Shown: positions 17,991 to 28,802 of the stretch, piece by piece
Numbering within the stretch: the stretch's first letter is position 1
Layout of the letters: every line of letters begins with the position of its first letter
Assembly (NCBI RefSeq): GCF_001447195.1
Contig: NZ_LFRI01000235.1
Coordinates: 1-64,000, forward strand
Source: Aquabacterium parvum
GTDB taxonomy: Bacteria > Pseudomonadota > Gammaproteobacteria > Burkholderiales > Burkholderiaceae_C
Direction: 5' to 3'
DNA: 64,000 nucleotides
The notes under the pieces: generated by a model
What the model saw: the letters and a program-made list of their open reading frames with translations, nothing else
Told to the model about the DNA's origin: nothing
Database searches by the model: none
Translations under genes and position numbers: made by a program

Positions 17991-19484
17991 TCAGCGGTCC
18001 AGACCGCCCAGGCAGACGTACTTGGCCTCGACATAGTCCTCGATGCCCTGGCGGGCGCCTTCGCGGCCCAGGCCCGATTGCTTGACGCCACCAAAGGGCA
18101 CTTCACAGGTCGAGATGATGCCGGTGTTCACGCCCACCATGCCGTACTCCAGGCCTTCCGACACACGCCAGATGCGGCCCACGTCGCGGCTGTAGAAGTA
18201 GCTGGCCAGGCCGAACTCGGTGTCGTTGGCCAGTCGGATGGCATCGGCTTCCGTGTCGAATTTGAACACGGGCGCCACGGGGCCGAAGATTTCTTCGCGG
18301 GCCACGCGCATGCTGGCGTTCACGTCGGACAGCACGGTGGGCTCGAAGAAGGCGCCGCTGGCCAGGTCAGGCGCAACCGCCGCACGCTTGCCGCCCGTGC
18401 GCACCTTCGCGCCCTTGGCCAAGGCGTCACCCAGCAGCTCTTCGACCTTGGCCAGCGCCTGGCCATCGATCAGCGGGCCTTGCACCACGCCGGCTTCGAA
18501 GCCGTTGCCCACCTTCATCTCGGCGACCTTGGCGGTGAGTTTTTCCACGAAGCGCTCGTAGATGCCAGCCTGGGCATACAGGCGGTTGGCGCACACGCAG
18601 GTCTGGCCGGCGTTGCGGTACTTGCTGATGAGTGCGCCTTCCACGGCGGCGTCCAGGTCGGCGTCGTCGAAGACGATGAAGGGCGCGTTGCCGCCCAGCT
18701 CCAGCGACAGCTTCTTGACCGTCTGCGCGCACTGCTTCATGAGGATGCGGCCGACCTCGGTCGAGCCGGTGAAGGACAGGTGGCGCACCACATCGCTGGC
18801 GCAAAGCACCTTGCCGACCTCGACGGAGCGATCGCCATCGGCGGTGATGACGTTGAGCACGCCAGGCGGCATGCCGGCACGCTGTGCCAGTTCGGCCACG
18901 GCCAGGGCCGACAGCGGCGTCGCCTCGGCGGGCTTGATGACCACAGGGCAGCCGGCGGCCAGGGCCGGGGCCACCTTGCGCGTGATCATCGCGATGGGGA
19001 AGTTCCAGGGCGTGATGGCCGCGCACACGCCCACCGGTTGTTTGAGCACCAAAAAGCGCTTGCTTGGGTCGGTTGAGGGCACGGTTTCGCCGTAGATGCG
19101 GCGGCCTTCTTCGGCGAACCATTCCAGGAAGCTGGCGCCATAGCCGACCTCGCCCTTGGCTTCAGCCAGGGGTTTGCCTTGCTCGGCAGTCATGATGCGG
19201 GCCAGGTCGTCGGCGTGCTGCATCAAGAGGTGGAACCACTTCATCAGGATGGCCGAGCGGGCCTTGGCCGGCAGCTTGGCCCAGGCAGGCCATGCGCGGT
19301 TGGCGGCGGTGACGGCCGCTTCGGTCTCGGTGGCGCCCAGGTTGGCCACCTGGGCGAGCAGGGCGCCCGTGGCCGGATCGGTCACGTCGAAGGTCTGGCC
19401 GTTGCCAATCCATTGGCCATCGACGAGGGCCTGGGTCTTGAGCAGCGTGGGGTCCTGGAGGCTGGACAGGGGGGACGTTTGCAT
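17991..19484 (-). CDS. gabD: NAD(P)-dependent succinate-semialdehyde dehydrogenase type
   Basis: This is a 497-residue aldehyde dehydrogenase. Visible motifs are the cofactor-binding TPWNFPIAMITRKVAPALAAG, FTGSTEVGR, catalytic Glu in LELGGNAPFIVFDDADLD, catalytic Cys in NAGQTCVCANRLY, and EEIFGPVAPVFKF. The overall pattern fits GabD/DavD enzymes oxidising succinate or glutarate semialdehyde. ATG 19484 puts the start at MQTSPLSSLQDP, with the family core starting at residue 20; the frame is open further upstream without support. It stands alone, divergent from alaS and 59 bases from the LpxO-like gene. Confidence 0.88.
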   Translation of the reverse strand: MQTSPLSSLQDPTLLKTQALVDGQWIGNGQTFDVTDPATGALLAQVANLGATETEAAVTAANRAWPAWAKLPAKARSAILMKWFHLLMQHADDLARIMTAEQGKPLAEAKGEVGYGASFLEWFAEEGRRIYGETVPSTDPSKRFLVLKQPVGVCAAITPWNFPIAMITRKVAPALAAGCPVVIKPAEATPLSALAVAELAQRAGMPPGVLNVITADGDRSVEVGKVLCASDVVRHLSFTGSTEVGRILMKQCAQTVKKLSLELGGNAPFIVFDDADLDAAVEGALISKYRNAGQTCVCANRLYAQAGIYERFVEKLTAKVAEMKVGNGFEAGVVQGPLIDGQALAKVEELLGDALAKGAKVRTGGKRAAVAPDLASGAFFEPTVLSDVNASMRVAREEIFGPVAPVFKFDTEADAIRLANDTEFGLASYFYSRDVGRIWRVSEGLEYGMVGVNTGIISTCEVPFGGVKQSGLGREGARQGIEDYVEAKYVCLGGLDR

Positions 19485-19639
19485 GATGACCGAGCGGGGG
19501 GATGGCACCGAAGGGCGAAACGAGCATTCTAGTGAGCCCGGCGCCTGCGTGCGATGGCCCCGCCGGACAGGATGGTCGGCGCTGGCGGACGAGGCCCTGG
19601 CGGCGTTGCCTCGGTTCGGCCCTGGCAGGGCCCCTTGCC

Positions 19640-19645
19640 TATAAT
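19640..19645 (+). promoter_or_regulatory. Consensus -10 box upstream of alaS
   Basis: TATAAT at 19640-19645 lies 70 bases before the alaS ATG, leaving a leader of about 60 bases. No clear -35 box was seen at optimal spacing. Confidence 0.5.
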
Positions 19646-19714
19646 CCAAGGCTTTGCTGAAAAGCACCAGAACGCGCCATTGAGCGTCCACTGAGCCCCA
19701 CCGAAAGCCGCCGC

Positions 19715-22342
<2,628 letters not shown>

Positions 22343-22345
22343 TTG

Positions 22346-22398
22346 CCCGGGTTTGAGGTCGGGGCGTCACCTGTGTGACGTCCTGCCGACAGCCCGGG
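22346..22398 (+). other. Three-tier inverted repeat downstream of alaS
   Basis: Three nested pairings lie directly after alaS: CCCGGG (22346-22351 with 22393-22398), GTCGG/CCGAC (22358-22362 with 22386-22390) and CGTCAC/GTGACG (22365-22370 with 22375-22380) closing a four-base loop. There is no T-run, so it is either a GC-rich factor-assisted terminator or a structured RNA 3' end. Confidence 0.5.
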
Positions 22399-22509
22399 TC
22401 CGCCGGGCATGACCTGATCGCCCCGCCCGTGGTGCGCACTTATGATGGTTCGCATCACAACCAGGGCAGGGCGCACGAAGCCGCACCTGCCACCACAGGG
22501 AGCGCTCGC

Positions 22510-22830
22510 ATGATCGTCAGCAACCTCGAAGTCCTGCCCGGCCAGCGCGTCGTCAAGCACCTGGGTTTGGCCCAGGGCAGCACCGTGCGCGCCAAACACG
22601 CCGGCAAGGACTTCCTCGCCGGCCTCAAGAACATCGTCGGAGGTGAGCTCAAGGCCTACACTGAGCTGATGAAGGAAGCCCGGGAGGAGGCCATCAAGCG
22701 CATGGTCGAAGAAGCCCGCTCCATGGGCGCCAACGCCGTGCTCAACGTGCGCTTCACCACCACCTCCATCACCATGGGGGCCGCCGAGATCCTGGCCTAC
22801 GGCTCGGCCGTCCAGGTCGAAGCCATCTGA
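22510..22830 (+). CDS. YbjQ/DUF74 family protein
   Basis: A 106-residue member of the YbjQ family (DUF74, sometimes called heavy-metal-binding). The family pattern is visible: MIVSNLEVLPGQRV, the central LKNIVGGELKAYTELMKEAREEA, GANAVLNVRFTTTSI, and the terminal EILAYGSAVQVE. Members assemble into pentameric rings; the cellular role is unknown. The ATG at 22510 was chosen because it starts the domain, with GGGAGCG just upstream. A membrane-anchored paralogue follows 13 bases later. Confidence 0.88.
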   Translation: MIVSNLEVLPGQRVVKHLGLAQGSTVRAKHAGKDFLAGLKNIVGGELKAYTELMKEAREEAIKRMVEEARSMGANAVLNVRFTTTSITMGAAEILAYGSAVQVEAI

Positions 22831-22843
22831 GGCGGGAGGCCCC

Positions 22844-23359
22844 ATGGTCTGGCTCGAACTGGGCCTCCAGATTGGCCTGCCGCTCGCCCTGCTGTTGCTG
22901 GGGCTGATCGTCGGGCGCATCCTGGAGAAGCGCCACTACGCGTCCATCCGCCGCCGCGAGAAAAAGCTCGCTGGCGTGCTGGTGTTTTCCACCCGCTGGC
23001 CACCCGAAGTGACCACGTCGCAGCGCACCACTTTGGTTGCCGGTAGCGTGGTCATCTCGTCCGATCACTTCAAGACCTTCGTGGCCGGCCTGCGCAACAT
23101 CTTCGGCGGCAATGTGCGCAGCTACGAAACCCTGATGGAGCGCGCGCGCCGCGAAGCCGTGCTGCGCCTGAAGGAAGAGGCGCATCGCCAGGGCGCCAAG
23201 CTCGTCATCGGCCTGCGTTTCGAGACCACGCAAATCGCCGGGCGCGGCACGCCCTGCATGGAGGTGCTGGCTTACGGCACGGCGCTCAAACAGGCCACAT
23301 CAGGCATGCACCGACCTGATCGTGCAACGGACCATTCCGCCAGCGCATTGGCCGGCTGA
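22844..23359 (+). CDS. Membrane-anchored DUF74 (YbjQ-like) protein
   Basis: The 171-residue protein has an N-terminal transmembrane helix (LGLQIGLPLALLLLGLIVGRIL, about residues 6-27), a short basic cytosolic linker (IRRREKK) and a DUF74 domain with FVAGLRNIFGGNVRSYETLMERARREA, GAKLVIGLRFETTQI and MEVLAYGTALK. The last 20 residues form a polar tail. It is paralogous to the soluble gene 13 bases upstream, so the pair gives one free and one tethered form. The M48 protease follows directly, suggesting a three-gene unit. Confidence 0.82.
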   Translation: MVWLELGLQIGLPLALLLLGLIVGRILEKRHYASIRRREKKLAGVLVFSTRWPPEVTTSQRTTLVAGSVVISSDHFKTFVAGLRNIFGGNVRSYETLMERARREAVLRLKEEAHRQGAKLVIGLRFETTQIAGRGTPCMEVLAYGTALKQATSGMHRPDRATDHSASALAG

Positions 23360-23378
23360 CGCAAAACCCCGGCCTCGC

Positions 23379-24380
23379 ATGCAGTTCGAGAACCGCGCAC
23401 CCGACGAGGGCATCAACGCCCAGCCCGAGAACCTGGGCCGCGAGGCCATCTGGCTCATCTTTGGCGCCATCGGCTGCGTGATCCTGTTGGTGGTGCTGGC
23501 CGATGTGGGCGCGCGTTGGCTTGCCCCCCGTTTGCCGTTCTCGGTGGAGCAGGCGTTGGCCGAGCGCATGGAGGGCCAGCCCCCGAAGTTGCCCGCCGCA
23601 GAGCAGGCAGCGAACGCGGCCTTGCAGGGCCTGGCCGATCGTTTGCGCGGCCCCTTGGGCATGCCCGATGACATCACGGTCCATGTGCGCGTCGACGACA
23701 GCGAGGTGCTCAACGCCTACGCCAGCGTGGGCGGGCGCATCGTCATCCACCGCGGTCTGCTGCGCCGCCTTCAGGGTGAGCATGAACTGGCGGCCTTGCT
23801 GGCCCATGAGATGGCCCATGTTCAGCACCGGCACGTGGCGGCCAGCCTCGGGCGGGCGATGGCCATCGGGTTGGTGCTGACCGTGGTGTCGGCCGATGCG
23901 GGCGGTCAAGCTGCGGGCGTGCTGCTGGAGCAAACCGGTGGCTTGCTGATGCGCGGCTACGGACGGGACCACGAGCGCGAGGCCGACACCGGGGCCATGC
24001 GTGCTGCTGCCGCGCTCCACGGGCACGTTGGCGGCGTGATCGGCCTGTTTGAGCGCATCGCCGTTGCGCGCGATGAACAACCCCAGCGCGATGACGGCCA
24101 AAACAGCGGTGAACCAGGCCGCAAGCGCTGCGCCACTTCGGCAGACCCGACGGATCCGGCAGACCCCTCGCCCAAGCCCTCTCGCAACGTGCCCACCTGG
24201 CTCAGCACCCACCCCGCCGACGAGGACCGCACCCAGGCCACCCGCACCTGGGCGCGCGAAAACGGTGTGCCCCTGAGCGGCGCCACCCCCGCCATGCACC
24301 CGGCCTTGCTGACCTGGGCCCACACCAGCCAGGGCCCTTGCAAACCGGCCGAACGCCCTGGCCGGGTGGCTCAGCCGTAA
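23379..24380 (+). CDS. M48 family zinc metalloprotease, membrane-anchored
   Basis: This 333-residue protein has an N-terminal transmembrane helix (AIWLIFGAIGCVILLVVLADVGA, about 24-46) and a peptidase M48 domain with the zinc site HEMAHVQHRH and the third ligand in HEREADTGAMRAA. It likely faces the periplasm and takes part in envelope protein turnover. A low-complexity DP-rich stretch (about 255-265) precedes the last helical part. ATG 23379 is used; GTG 23322 in the same frame would overlap the previous gene. Its 3' end overlaps that of cioB by ten bases in the opposite direction. Confidence 0.82.
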   Translation: MQFENRAPDEGINAQPENLGREAIWLIFGAIGCVILLVVLADVGARWLAPRLPFSVEQALAERMEGQPPKLPAAEQAANAALQGLADRLRGPLGMPDDITVHVRVDDSEVLNAYASVGGRIVIHRGLLRRLQGEHELAALLAHEMAHVQHRHVAASLGRAMAIGLVLTVVSADAGGQAAGVLLEQTGGLLMRGYGRDHEREADTGAMRAAAALHGHVGGVIGLFERIAVARDEQPQRDDGQNSGEPGRKRCATSADPTDPADPSPKPSRNVPTWLSTHPADEDRTQATRTWARENGVPLSGATPAMHPALLTWAHTSQGPCKPAERPGRVAQP

Positions 24381-25423
24381 CTCAGCTCACTGGCCTTGCC
24401 GCGAAACACCCGGTACGCGAAAACCGTGTAGCCGATGATGGCCGGCAGCGTCATCACCGTGCCCAGCAGGATGACCTGCAGCGACTCGCGCGAGGCAGCG
24501 GCCTGCCAAACCGTCAGCCGGTCGACCACCACGTAGGGAAAGAGGCTGTAGGCCAGCCCGATGCCCGCCATCGCGAACACCACCACCGTGGCCCAAAAGG
24601 GCAGGGCGCAGAACCGCTCGGTCACCAGCTTGGAGTTCAGCACCGAACGAAGCGCCACCAAGGCACCCAACGTGATCAGCGGAATCGGCAGCAGCGCGAT
24701 GAAGCCCGGCATGCTGAACCAGCGCTCGCGCACCTCGGGGCTGATCAGCGGCGTGGCCACCGAAATCAGCCCGATGCCCAGCACCACCACAGGCCAGACC
24801 GCCTTGGCCCAGTCCACCGCGCGGCGTTGCAGCGCGCCTTCCGTCTTGATGATGAGCCAGCCGGCGCCCAGCAGCAGGTAGGCTGCAACCAGCGACAGCG
24901 CGATCAGAGCGGCAAAGACCTGGGGCCACAGCCCTGGTGCAAAGCCCGTGACAAAGCGCCCCAGCATCCAGCCCTGGGCCAGCGAGGCCAGCAGCGAGCC
25001 TGCGATGAACAGCCGGTTCCATAGCAACTGGTGTTCGTCGCGAGCCTTGACGCGAAAGTCGAAGGCCACCCCGCGCAGCGTCAGGCCCAGCAGCATCAGC
25101 GTCACCGGCAGGTACAGCGCGCCCAGCACCACGCCGTGTGCCTTCGGAAAGGCGATCAGCAAGATGCCCACGCCCAGCACCAGCCAGGTCTCGTTGGCGT
25201 CCCAGAAGGGGCCGATGGAGGCGACCATCACGTCCCGCTCTCGGGCGTCGGCGCGGGCCATCCACATGCCCACGCCCAGGTCGTAGCCGTCGAGCAGCAC
25301 GTAGGCCAGCATGGCCAGGCCCATGATCGCCATGAAGAGCACGGGCAGCCAGTCCCCCGAGAGCGCCATGGCGCCGGGGAGGGTGGCTGGCAAGGCGGTT
25401 GGCAGCTCGGCAAGCGTGGTCAT
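24371..25423 (-). CDS. cioB: Cytochrome bd-type quinol oxidase subunit II (CioB/CydB)
   Basis: Subunit II of a bd-type terminal oxidase, which reduces oxygen to water in the inner membrane. The 350-residue product shows YVLLDGYDLGVGMWMARAD, GPFWDANETWLVLGVG and eight to nine hydrophobic helices. Sequence style fits the cyanide-insensitive branch. ATG 25423 overlaps the cioA stop by four bases (ATGA). No small CydX-like gene can follow, because the convergent M48 protease gene overlaps its 3' end. Confidence 0.92.
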   Translation of the reverse strand: MTTLAELPTALPATLPGAMALSGDWLPVLFMAIMGLAMLAYVLLDGYDLGVGMWMARADARERDVMVASIGPFWDANETWLVLGVGILLIAFPKAHGVVLGALYLPVTLMLLGLTLRGVAFDFRVKARDEHQLLWNRLFIAGSLLASLAQGWMLGRFVTGFAPGLWPQVFAALIALSLVAAYLLLGAGWLIIKTEGALQRRAVDWAKAVWPVVVLGIGLISVATPLISPEVRERWFSMPGFIALLPIPLITLGALVALRSVLNSKLVTERFCALPFWATVVVFAMAGIGLAYSLFPYVVVDRLTVWQAAASRESLQVILLGTVMTLPAIIGYTVFAYRVFRGKASELSYG

Positions 25424-26817
25424 GGCTGGGCTCCTTGGGGATGTTGGGCGCCGAGTTCAGCGGGCCCCTTCGTGTGGCCAGGGGGTGTCTGCACAGGCGA
25501 CAGCAGCGGTTTTTCGCTCATGTAGCGCAACACCGCGATGTAGGCGGCGATCAGGAGCACGTACATCACGAGGTAGGCAACGAAGGTCAGCGCGATGTGC
25601 GCCGGCGGCGTGCTGGTCACGACCTCGGCCGTGCGCAACTCGCCGAACACGATGAAGGGCTGGCGACCGATCTCGGTGACGTACCAGCCGGCCAGCGTGG
25701 CCACCCAGCCTGAAAAGCTCATGAAGCGCAGCGCCTGCAGCCACATGCGTGGCAGGCGAGAGGGCTCCCAGCCCGCGCGGCGCAGCTGCCACAGGCCCAG
25801 CCAACTCACGGCCAACATCAGCAGGCCCACGCCCACCATCACGCGAAAGCCCCAGAACAAGGGCGCCACCGGCGGGTGAACGCCCTCGAACTCATTGAGC
25901 CCGCGCAATTCGCCATCCCACTCGTGGGTCAGCACCAGCGACGCCAGTTTGGGCACCTCCACCGCGAAATGCGTGGTGCGCGCCGCCTCGTCAGGCCAAC
26001 CAAACAGCACCAGCGGCGCGCCTCGCTCCGTGTGCCACACCCCTTCGATGGCGGCGATCTTCTGCGGCTGGTGCTGCAAGGTGTTGATGCCGTGCATGTC
26101 TCCGGCCACGATCTGCAGCGGCACCAGCACCGCAGCCACCGTCAGCGCCGCGCGCAGCACCAGCGGCGCCGCCGGGCTGGCGGTGCCACGCAACTGCCGC
26201 AGCGCCGTCAGCCCCGCGATCAGGAAGGTGGCCGTCAGCCCCGAGGCCAGCAGCATGTGCGCCAGTCGGTAGGGGAAAGAGGGGTTGAAGATGACCTCGG
26301 CCCAGCTGCGCACGTGGTAGATGCCATCGACCACCTCGTGGCCCTGTGGCGTCTGCATCCACGAGTTCAGCGCCAGGATCCAGAAGGCGCTCGCCGTGGT
26401 GCCAAAGGCCACCAGGAAGGTGGCGATCAGGTGCGTTCGCTCGGAGACCCGGTCGTGCCCGAACAGCATCACGCCCAGGAAGGTGGCCTCCAGGAAGAAG
26501 GCCGTGAGCACTTCGTAGCCCAGCAGCGGCCCCGCCACGTTGCCCACCCGCTCCATGAAGCCAGGCCAGTTGGTGCCGAACTGAAAGCTCATCGTGATGC
26601 CGCTGACCACGCCCAACGCGAACGTCAGCGCGAACACCTTGGTCCAGAAACGCCAGGCCAGCAGCCAGCGTTCGTCGCGGGTGCGCACCCAGCGCCAGCG
26701 AAAGAACAGCAGCCACCAGCCCAGCGCGATGGTGATGGTCGGGAACAGGATGTGGAAAGAGATGTTGGCCGCGAACTGCAGCCGCGACAGCATCAGCGAT
26801 GACAGGTCGGCGTCCAT
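25420..26817 (-). CDS. cioA: Cytochrome bd-type quinol oxidase subunit I (CioA/CydA)
   Basis: Subunit I binds the haems and quinol. The 465-residue protein has the N-terminal LMLSRLQFAANISFHILFP with a haem-ligand histidine, GITMSFQFGTNWPGF, GYEVLTAFFLEATFLG, and the quinol-loop region GDMHGINTLQHQPQKIAAIEG. The quinol loop is short, which is the mark of cyanide-insensitive CioA rather than E. coli-like long-loop CydA. It starts three bases after the stop of the GbsR-type regulator and is coupled to cioB. Confidence 0.93.
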   Translation of the reverse strand: MDADLSSLMLSRLQFAANISFHILFPTITIALGWWLLFFRWRWVRTRDERWLLAWRFWTKVFALTFALGVVSGITMSFQFGTNWPGFMERVGNVAGPLLGYEVLTAFFLEATFLGVMLFGHDRVSERTHLIATFLVAFGTTASAFWILALNSWMQTPQGHEVVDGIYHVRSWAEVIFNPSFPYRLAHMLLASGLTATFLIAGLTALRQLRGTASPAAPLVLRAALTVAAVLVPLQIVAGDMHGINTLQHQPQKIAAIEGVWHTERGAPLVLFGWPDEAARTTHFAVEVPKLASLVLTHEWDGELRGLNEFEGVHPPVAPLFWGFRVMVGVGLLMLAVSWLGLWQLRRAGWEPSRLPRMWLQALRFMSFSGWVATLAGWYVTEIGRQPFIVFGELRTAEVVTSTPPAHIALTFVAYLVMYVLLIAAYIAVLRYMSEKPLLSPVQTPPGHTKGPAELGAQHPQGAQP

Positions 26818-26820
26818 GGC

Positions 26821-27414
26821 TCAGCCCTCCGTGCCGCTGTCGAGGTCGTCTCGCCGCGCATCGTCGGCCGGCTTCTTGCCACGCCGACCCGTGAACTCCA
26901 GCAGCTTGCCCACCTGCGCGCCCATCTTCATCAGCTTGGACAGCGTCTGCACGTCCATGCGGCTGACCTCGTCGAACCAGCTCATGAGTTGCTCGATGAG
27001 GTCGTGCATCTCGCGCATGCGGGCCTGGGCGTGGGCGTCGTCGGGGCCGCTGGGGTCCTGCAGCAGGGCGTCACGCAGCATGCTCAACGTGGGTTCGATC
27101 TCGCGGCGGCGGCGCTCCTCGGCCAGGCGGCGGAAGGTGTCCCAGGCGTCGCCCGAAGGCTCGAAGTACTCGCGGCGGTCGCCAGGCAGGTGTCGCAGGC
27201 GAACCAGGCGCCAGGACTGCAATTCCTTGAGCCCCATGCTCACGTTCGAGCGCGAAAAGCCCAGCGTCTCGGCCATGTCATCGGCGTGGATGGCCCTGGG
27301 CGACAGGTAGATCAATGCGTAGATCTGGCCCACGGTGCGGTTGATGCCCCAGCGGCTGCCCATCTCGCCGAAGTGGGTGACGAAGCTGGCGGCCAACGGG
27401 CTGAGGGTGCTCAT
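26821..27414 (-). CDS. GbsR/MarR family transcriptional regulator
   Basis: A 197-residue winged-helix regulator of the GbsR branch of the MarR superfamily. The DNA-binding part is WGINRTVGQIYALIYLSPRAIHADDMAETLGFSRSNVSMGLKELQSWRLVRLRHLPGDRREYFEP, followed by a helical dimerisation region and a charged tail. ATG 27414 was chosen because AGGAG lies eight bases upstream (CGCAGGAGTCACCCGTC). It is the first gene of the regulator-cioA-cioB operon and probably controls it and itself through the palindrome at 27486-27501. Confidence 0.87.
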   Translation of the reverse strand: MSTLSPLAASFVTHFGEMGSRWGINRTVGQIYALIYLSPRAIHADDMAETLGFSRSNVSMGLKELQSWRLVRLRHLPGDRREYFEPSGDAWDTFRRLAEERRRREIEPTLSMLRDALLQDPSGPDDAHAQARMREMHDLIEQLMSWFDEVSRMDVQTLSKLMKMGAQVGKLLEFTGRRGKKPADDARRDDLDSGTEG

Positions 27415-27478
27415 GACGGGTGACTCCTGCGCGGCGTGCGCGCCAAACGGTGGTTGCTTGATGTCCGTCAATGTACTG

Positions 27479-27507
27479 CTGAAAGTTCAGTAAATACTGA
27501 AAGTTCA
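27479..27507. promoter_or_regulatory. Candidate GbsR-type operator (palindrome with flanking repeats)
   Basis: TTCAGTA-AA-TACTGAA (27486-27501) is a perfect 16-base palindrome. It is embedded in two copies of CTGAAAGTTCA, at 27479-27489 and 27497-27507, spaced by 18 bases, so the site reads as three adjacent TGAA/TTCA dyads. It lies 65-93 bases upstream of the regulator's start codon, ideal for autoregulation and control of cioAB. Confidence 0.65.
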
Positions 27508-27622
27508 ACAAATCCGACAGGACTGTGGGCCCATGGCTTGAGCGCCGTGAGTCGTGAATGAATTCACCCTGAGCGCCACTTTCGGTTGCCGAAGCCGCCC
27601 ACTGTCGGCACGGATTCCCCTG

Positions 27623-27640
27623 TGTCATGCAGCATCCTGT
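27623..27640. promoter_or_regulatory. 18-bp motif shared by both ferritin-like gene promoters (copy 1)
   Basis: TGTCATGCAGCATCCTGT ends 77 bases before the start codon at 27718. An almost identical copy (TGTCATGC..CATCCTGT conserved) lies upstream of the paralogue. CCTGT is present as a direct repeat within the site (27619-27623 and 27636-27640), which suits an AraC-type dimer. Confidence 0.55.
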
Positions 27641-27717
27641 GTGCGGATGCGCCTTGCGCCGACATTCGCTGTCAGCCCGAAGCAGTTCGGTTGCACCCGA
27701 CCAGAAAAGGAGACGCC

Positions 27718-28605
27718 ATGACCCACCCTGTAGCCCAGCACCCCATCGTTCCCCGGGAGAAGCTGAACTTCGGCCTGGACGGCGACATCCCCACGTACTG
27801 GTACGGCGGAGACCCTTTCAAGACCCGCTTCTGGGACGCGCTTTCGCTGATCTTCCCGCCCGGCGAGAAGTACTTCATGAACTGCGTGCGCGACTTCCGC
27901 GATCAGATCAGTGACCCCAAGCTGCTGCAGGACATCAAGGACTTCAATCGCCAGGAAGCCCAGCACAGCATGGTTCACCGCCAGGACAACGACCGCCTGC
28001 GCAAGCAGGGCGTGGACGTGGACAAGCTCACCGACCACGTCGAGACGCTGCTCAACGGCCACTACCGCAGCACCTACAGCCGTGGCTACAACATCGCCGT
28101 CACCTCGGCGCTGGAGCACTTCACTTCCATCATCGCCCACAGCCTGTTCGACAAGCGCGACGTGATGAAAGAGGCCGATCACCGCGTGCGCGCCATGTAC
28201 TCGTGGCACGCCATCGAGGAGGTCGAACACAAGGGCGTGGCCTACGACGTCATGATCGACTACGCCAAGGTCGGCTATTTCAAGCGCGTGGGCGCCCTGA
28301 TGCACGCCACCGTCATGTTCCCCATGACCATCTTCCGCATCCAGCGCCAACTGATGATCCACGACGGTTTCACCCTGCCTCAGCGCCTGAAGATGGCCGC
28401 TGGCGGCATCTGGTGGATGCTCAAGCCGGGCGGCCTGCTCGCGCCCATGCACAAGCACTACATCCAGTACTACAAGCCCGGCTACCACCCTTGGCAGGAA
28501 ACCGAGCAGCCTGGCTACCAGGAGTGGATGGCCGCGTTCGACAAGTTCGACCGCGACCCGGTGCAAGCCACCGAACAGATGCGCAAGGACCTGGCCCTGG
28601 CCTGA
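27718..28605 (+). CDS. Ferritin-like COG3687 / PF10118 predicted metal-dependent hydrolase (paralogue 1)
   Basis: A 295-residue protein of the PF10118 family, annotated as predicted metal-dependent hydrolase but ferritin-like in pattern. Candidate di-iron ligands occur in FNRQEAQHSMVH, SALEHFTSI and WHAIEEVEHKGVAYDVM. Other landmarks are PREKLNFGLD, LIFPPGEKYFMN and KPGYHPWQETEQPGYQEW. ATG 27718 follows AAAAGGAGACGCC. The substrate is unknown. A very similar paralogue follows 197 bases downstream behind a terminator and a copy of the same promoter motif, so each has its own transcript. Confidence 0.82.
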   Translation: MTHPVAQHPIVPREKLNFGLDGDIPTYWYGGDPFKTRFWDALSLIFPPGEKYFMNCVRDFRDQISDPKLLQDIKDFNRQEAQHSMVHRQDNDRLRKQGVDVDKLTDHVETLLNGHYRSTYSRGYNIAVTSALEHFTSIIAHSLFDKRDVMKEADHRVRAMYSWHAIEEVEHKGVAYDVMIDYAKVGYFKRVGALMHATVMFPMTIFRIQRQLMIHDGFTLPQRLKMAAGGIWWMLKPGGLLAPMHKHYIQYYKPGYHPWQETEQPGYQEWMAAFDKFDRDPVQATEQMRKDLALA

Positions 28606-28643
28606 TCGCGTCGGGGCGCATTCGCCGCCCCGACCAACCCTTC

Positions 28644-28677
28644 AAAAGCCCCCAAGGCAGTTGCCTGGGGGCTTTTG
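28644..28677 (+). terminator. Terminator between the two ferritin-like genes
   Basis: AAAAGCCCCC (28644-28653) pairs with GGGGGCTTTT (28667-28676), with an inner AGGCA/TGCCT stem. It lies 38 bases after the first gene's stop. Confidence 0.85.
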
Positions 28678-28721
28678 ATTTGGCTCAACCCGATCAAGTC
28701 ATGTCGCAGCGGAAGCCCTCC

Positions 28722-28739
28722 TGTCATGCGTCATCCTGT
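28722..28739. promoter_or_regulatory. 18-bp motif shared by both ferritin-like gene promoters (copy 2)
   Basis: TGTCATGCGTCATCCTGT ends 63 bases before the start codon at 28803. It differs from copy 1 only at the two central bases, while the surrounding intergenic sequence is largely unrelated. CCTGT is again directly repeated (28720-28724 and 28735-28739). Confidence 0.55.
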
Positions 28740-28802
28740 CTTCCCTGGGGCGGCATCCCTAGGATGGATCCATCCTGGAGACAAACCAAGAAGGACCACA
28801 AC

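Larger units (their letters stand above)
27415..27717. other. 303-base intergenic region between the cio operon and the ferritin-like genes
   Basis: No gene was found here. The region holds the GbsR-type palindrome cluster near 27479-27507 for the leftward cio operon and the 18-bp shared motif at 27623-27640 for the rightward gene. AAAAGGAG immediately before the ATG at 27718 is the ribosome-binding site. No consensus -35/-10 pair was recognised in either direction. Confidence 0.6.
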
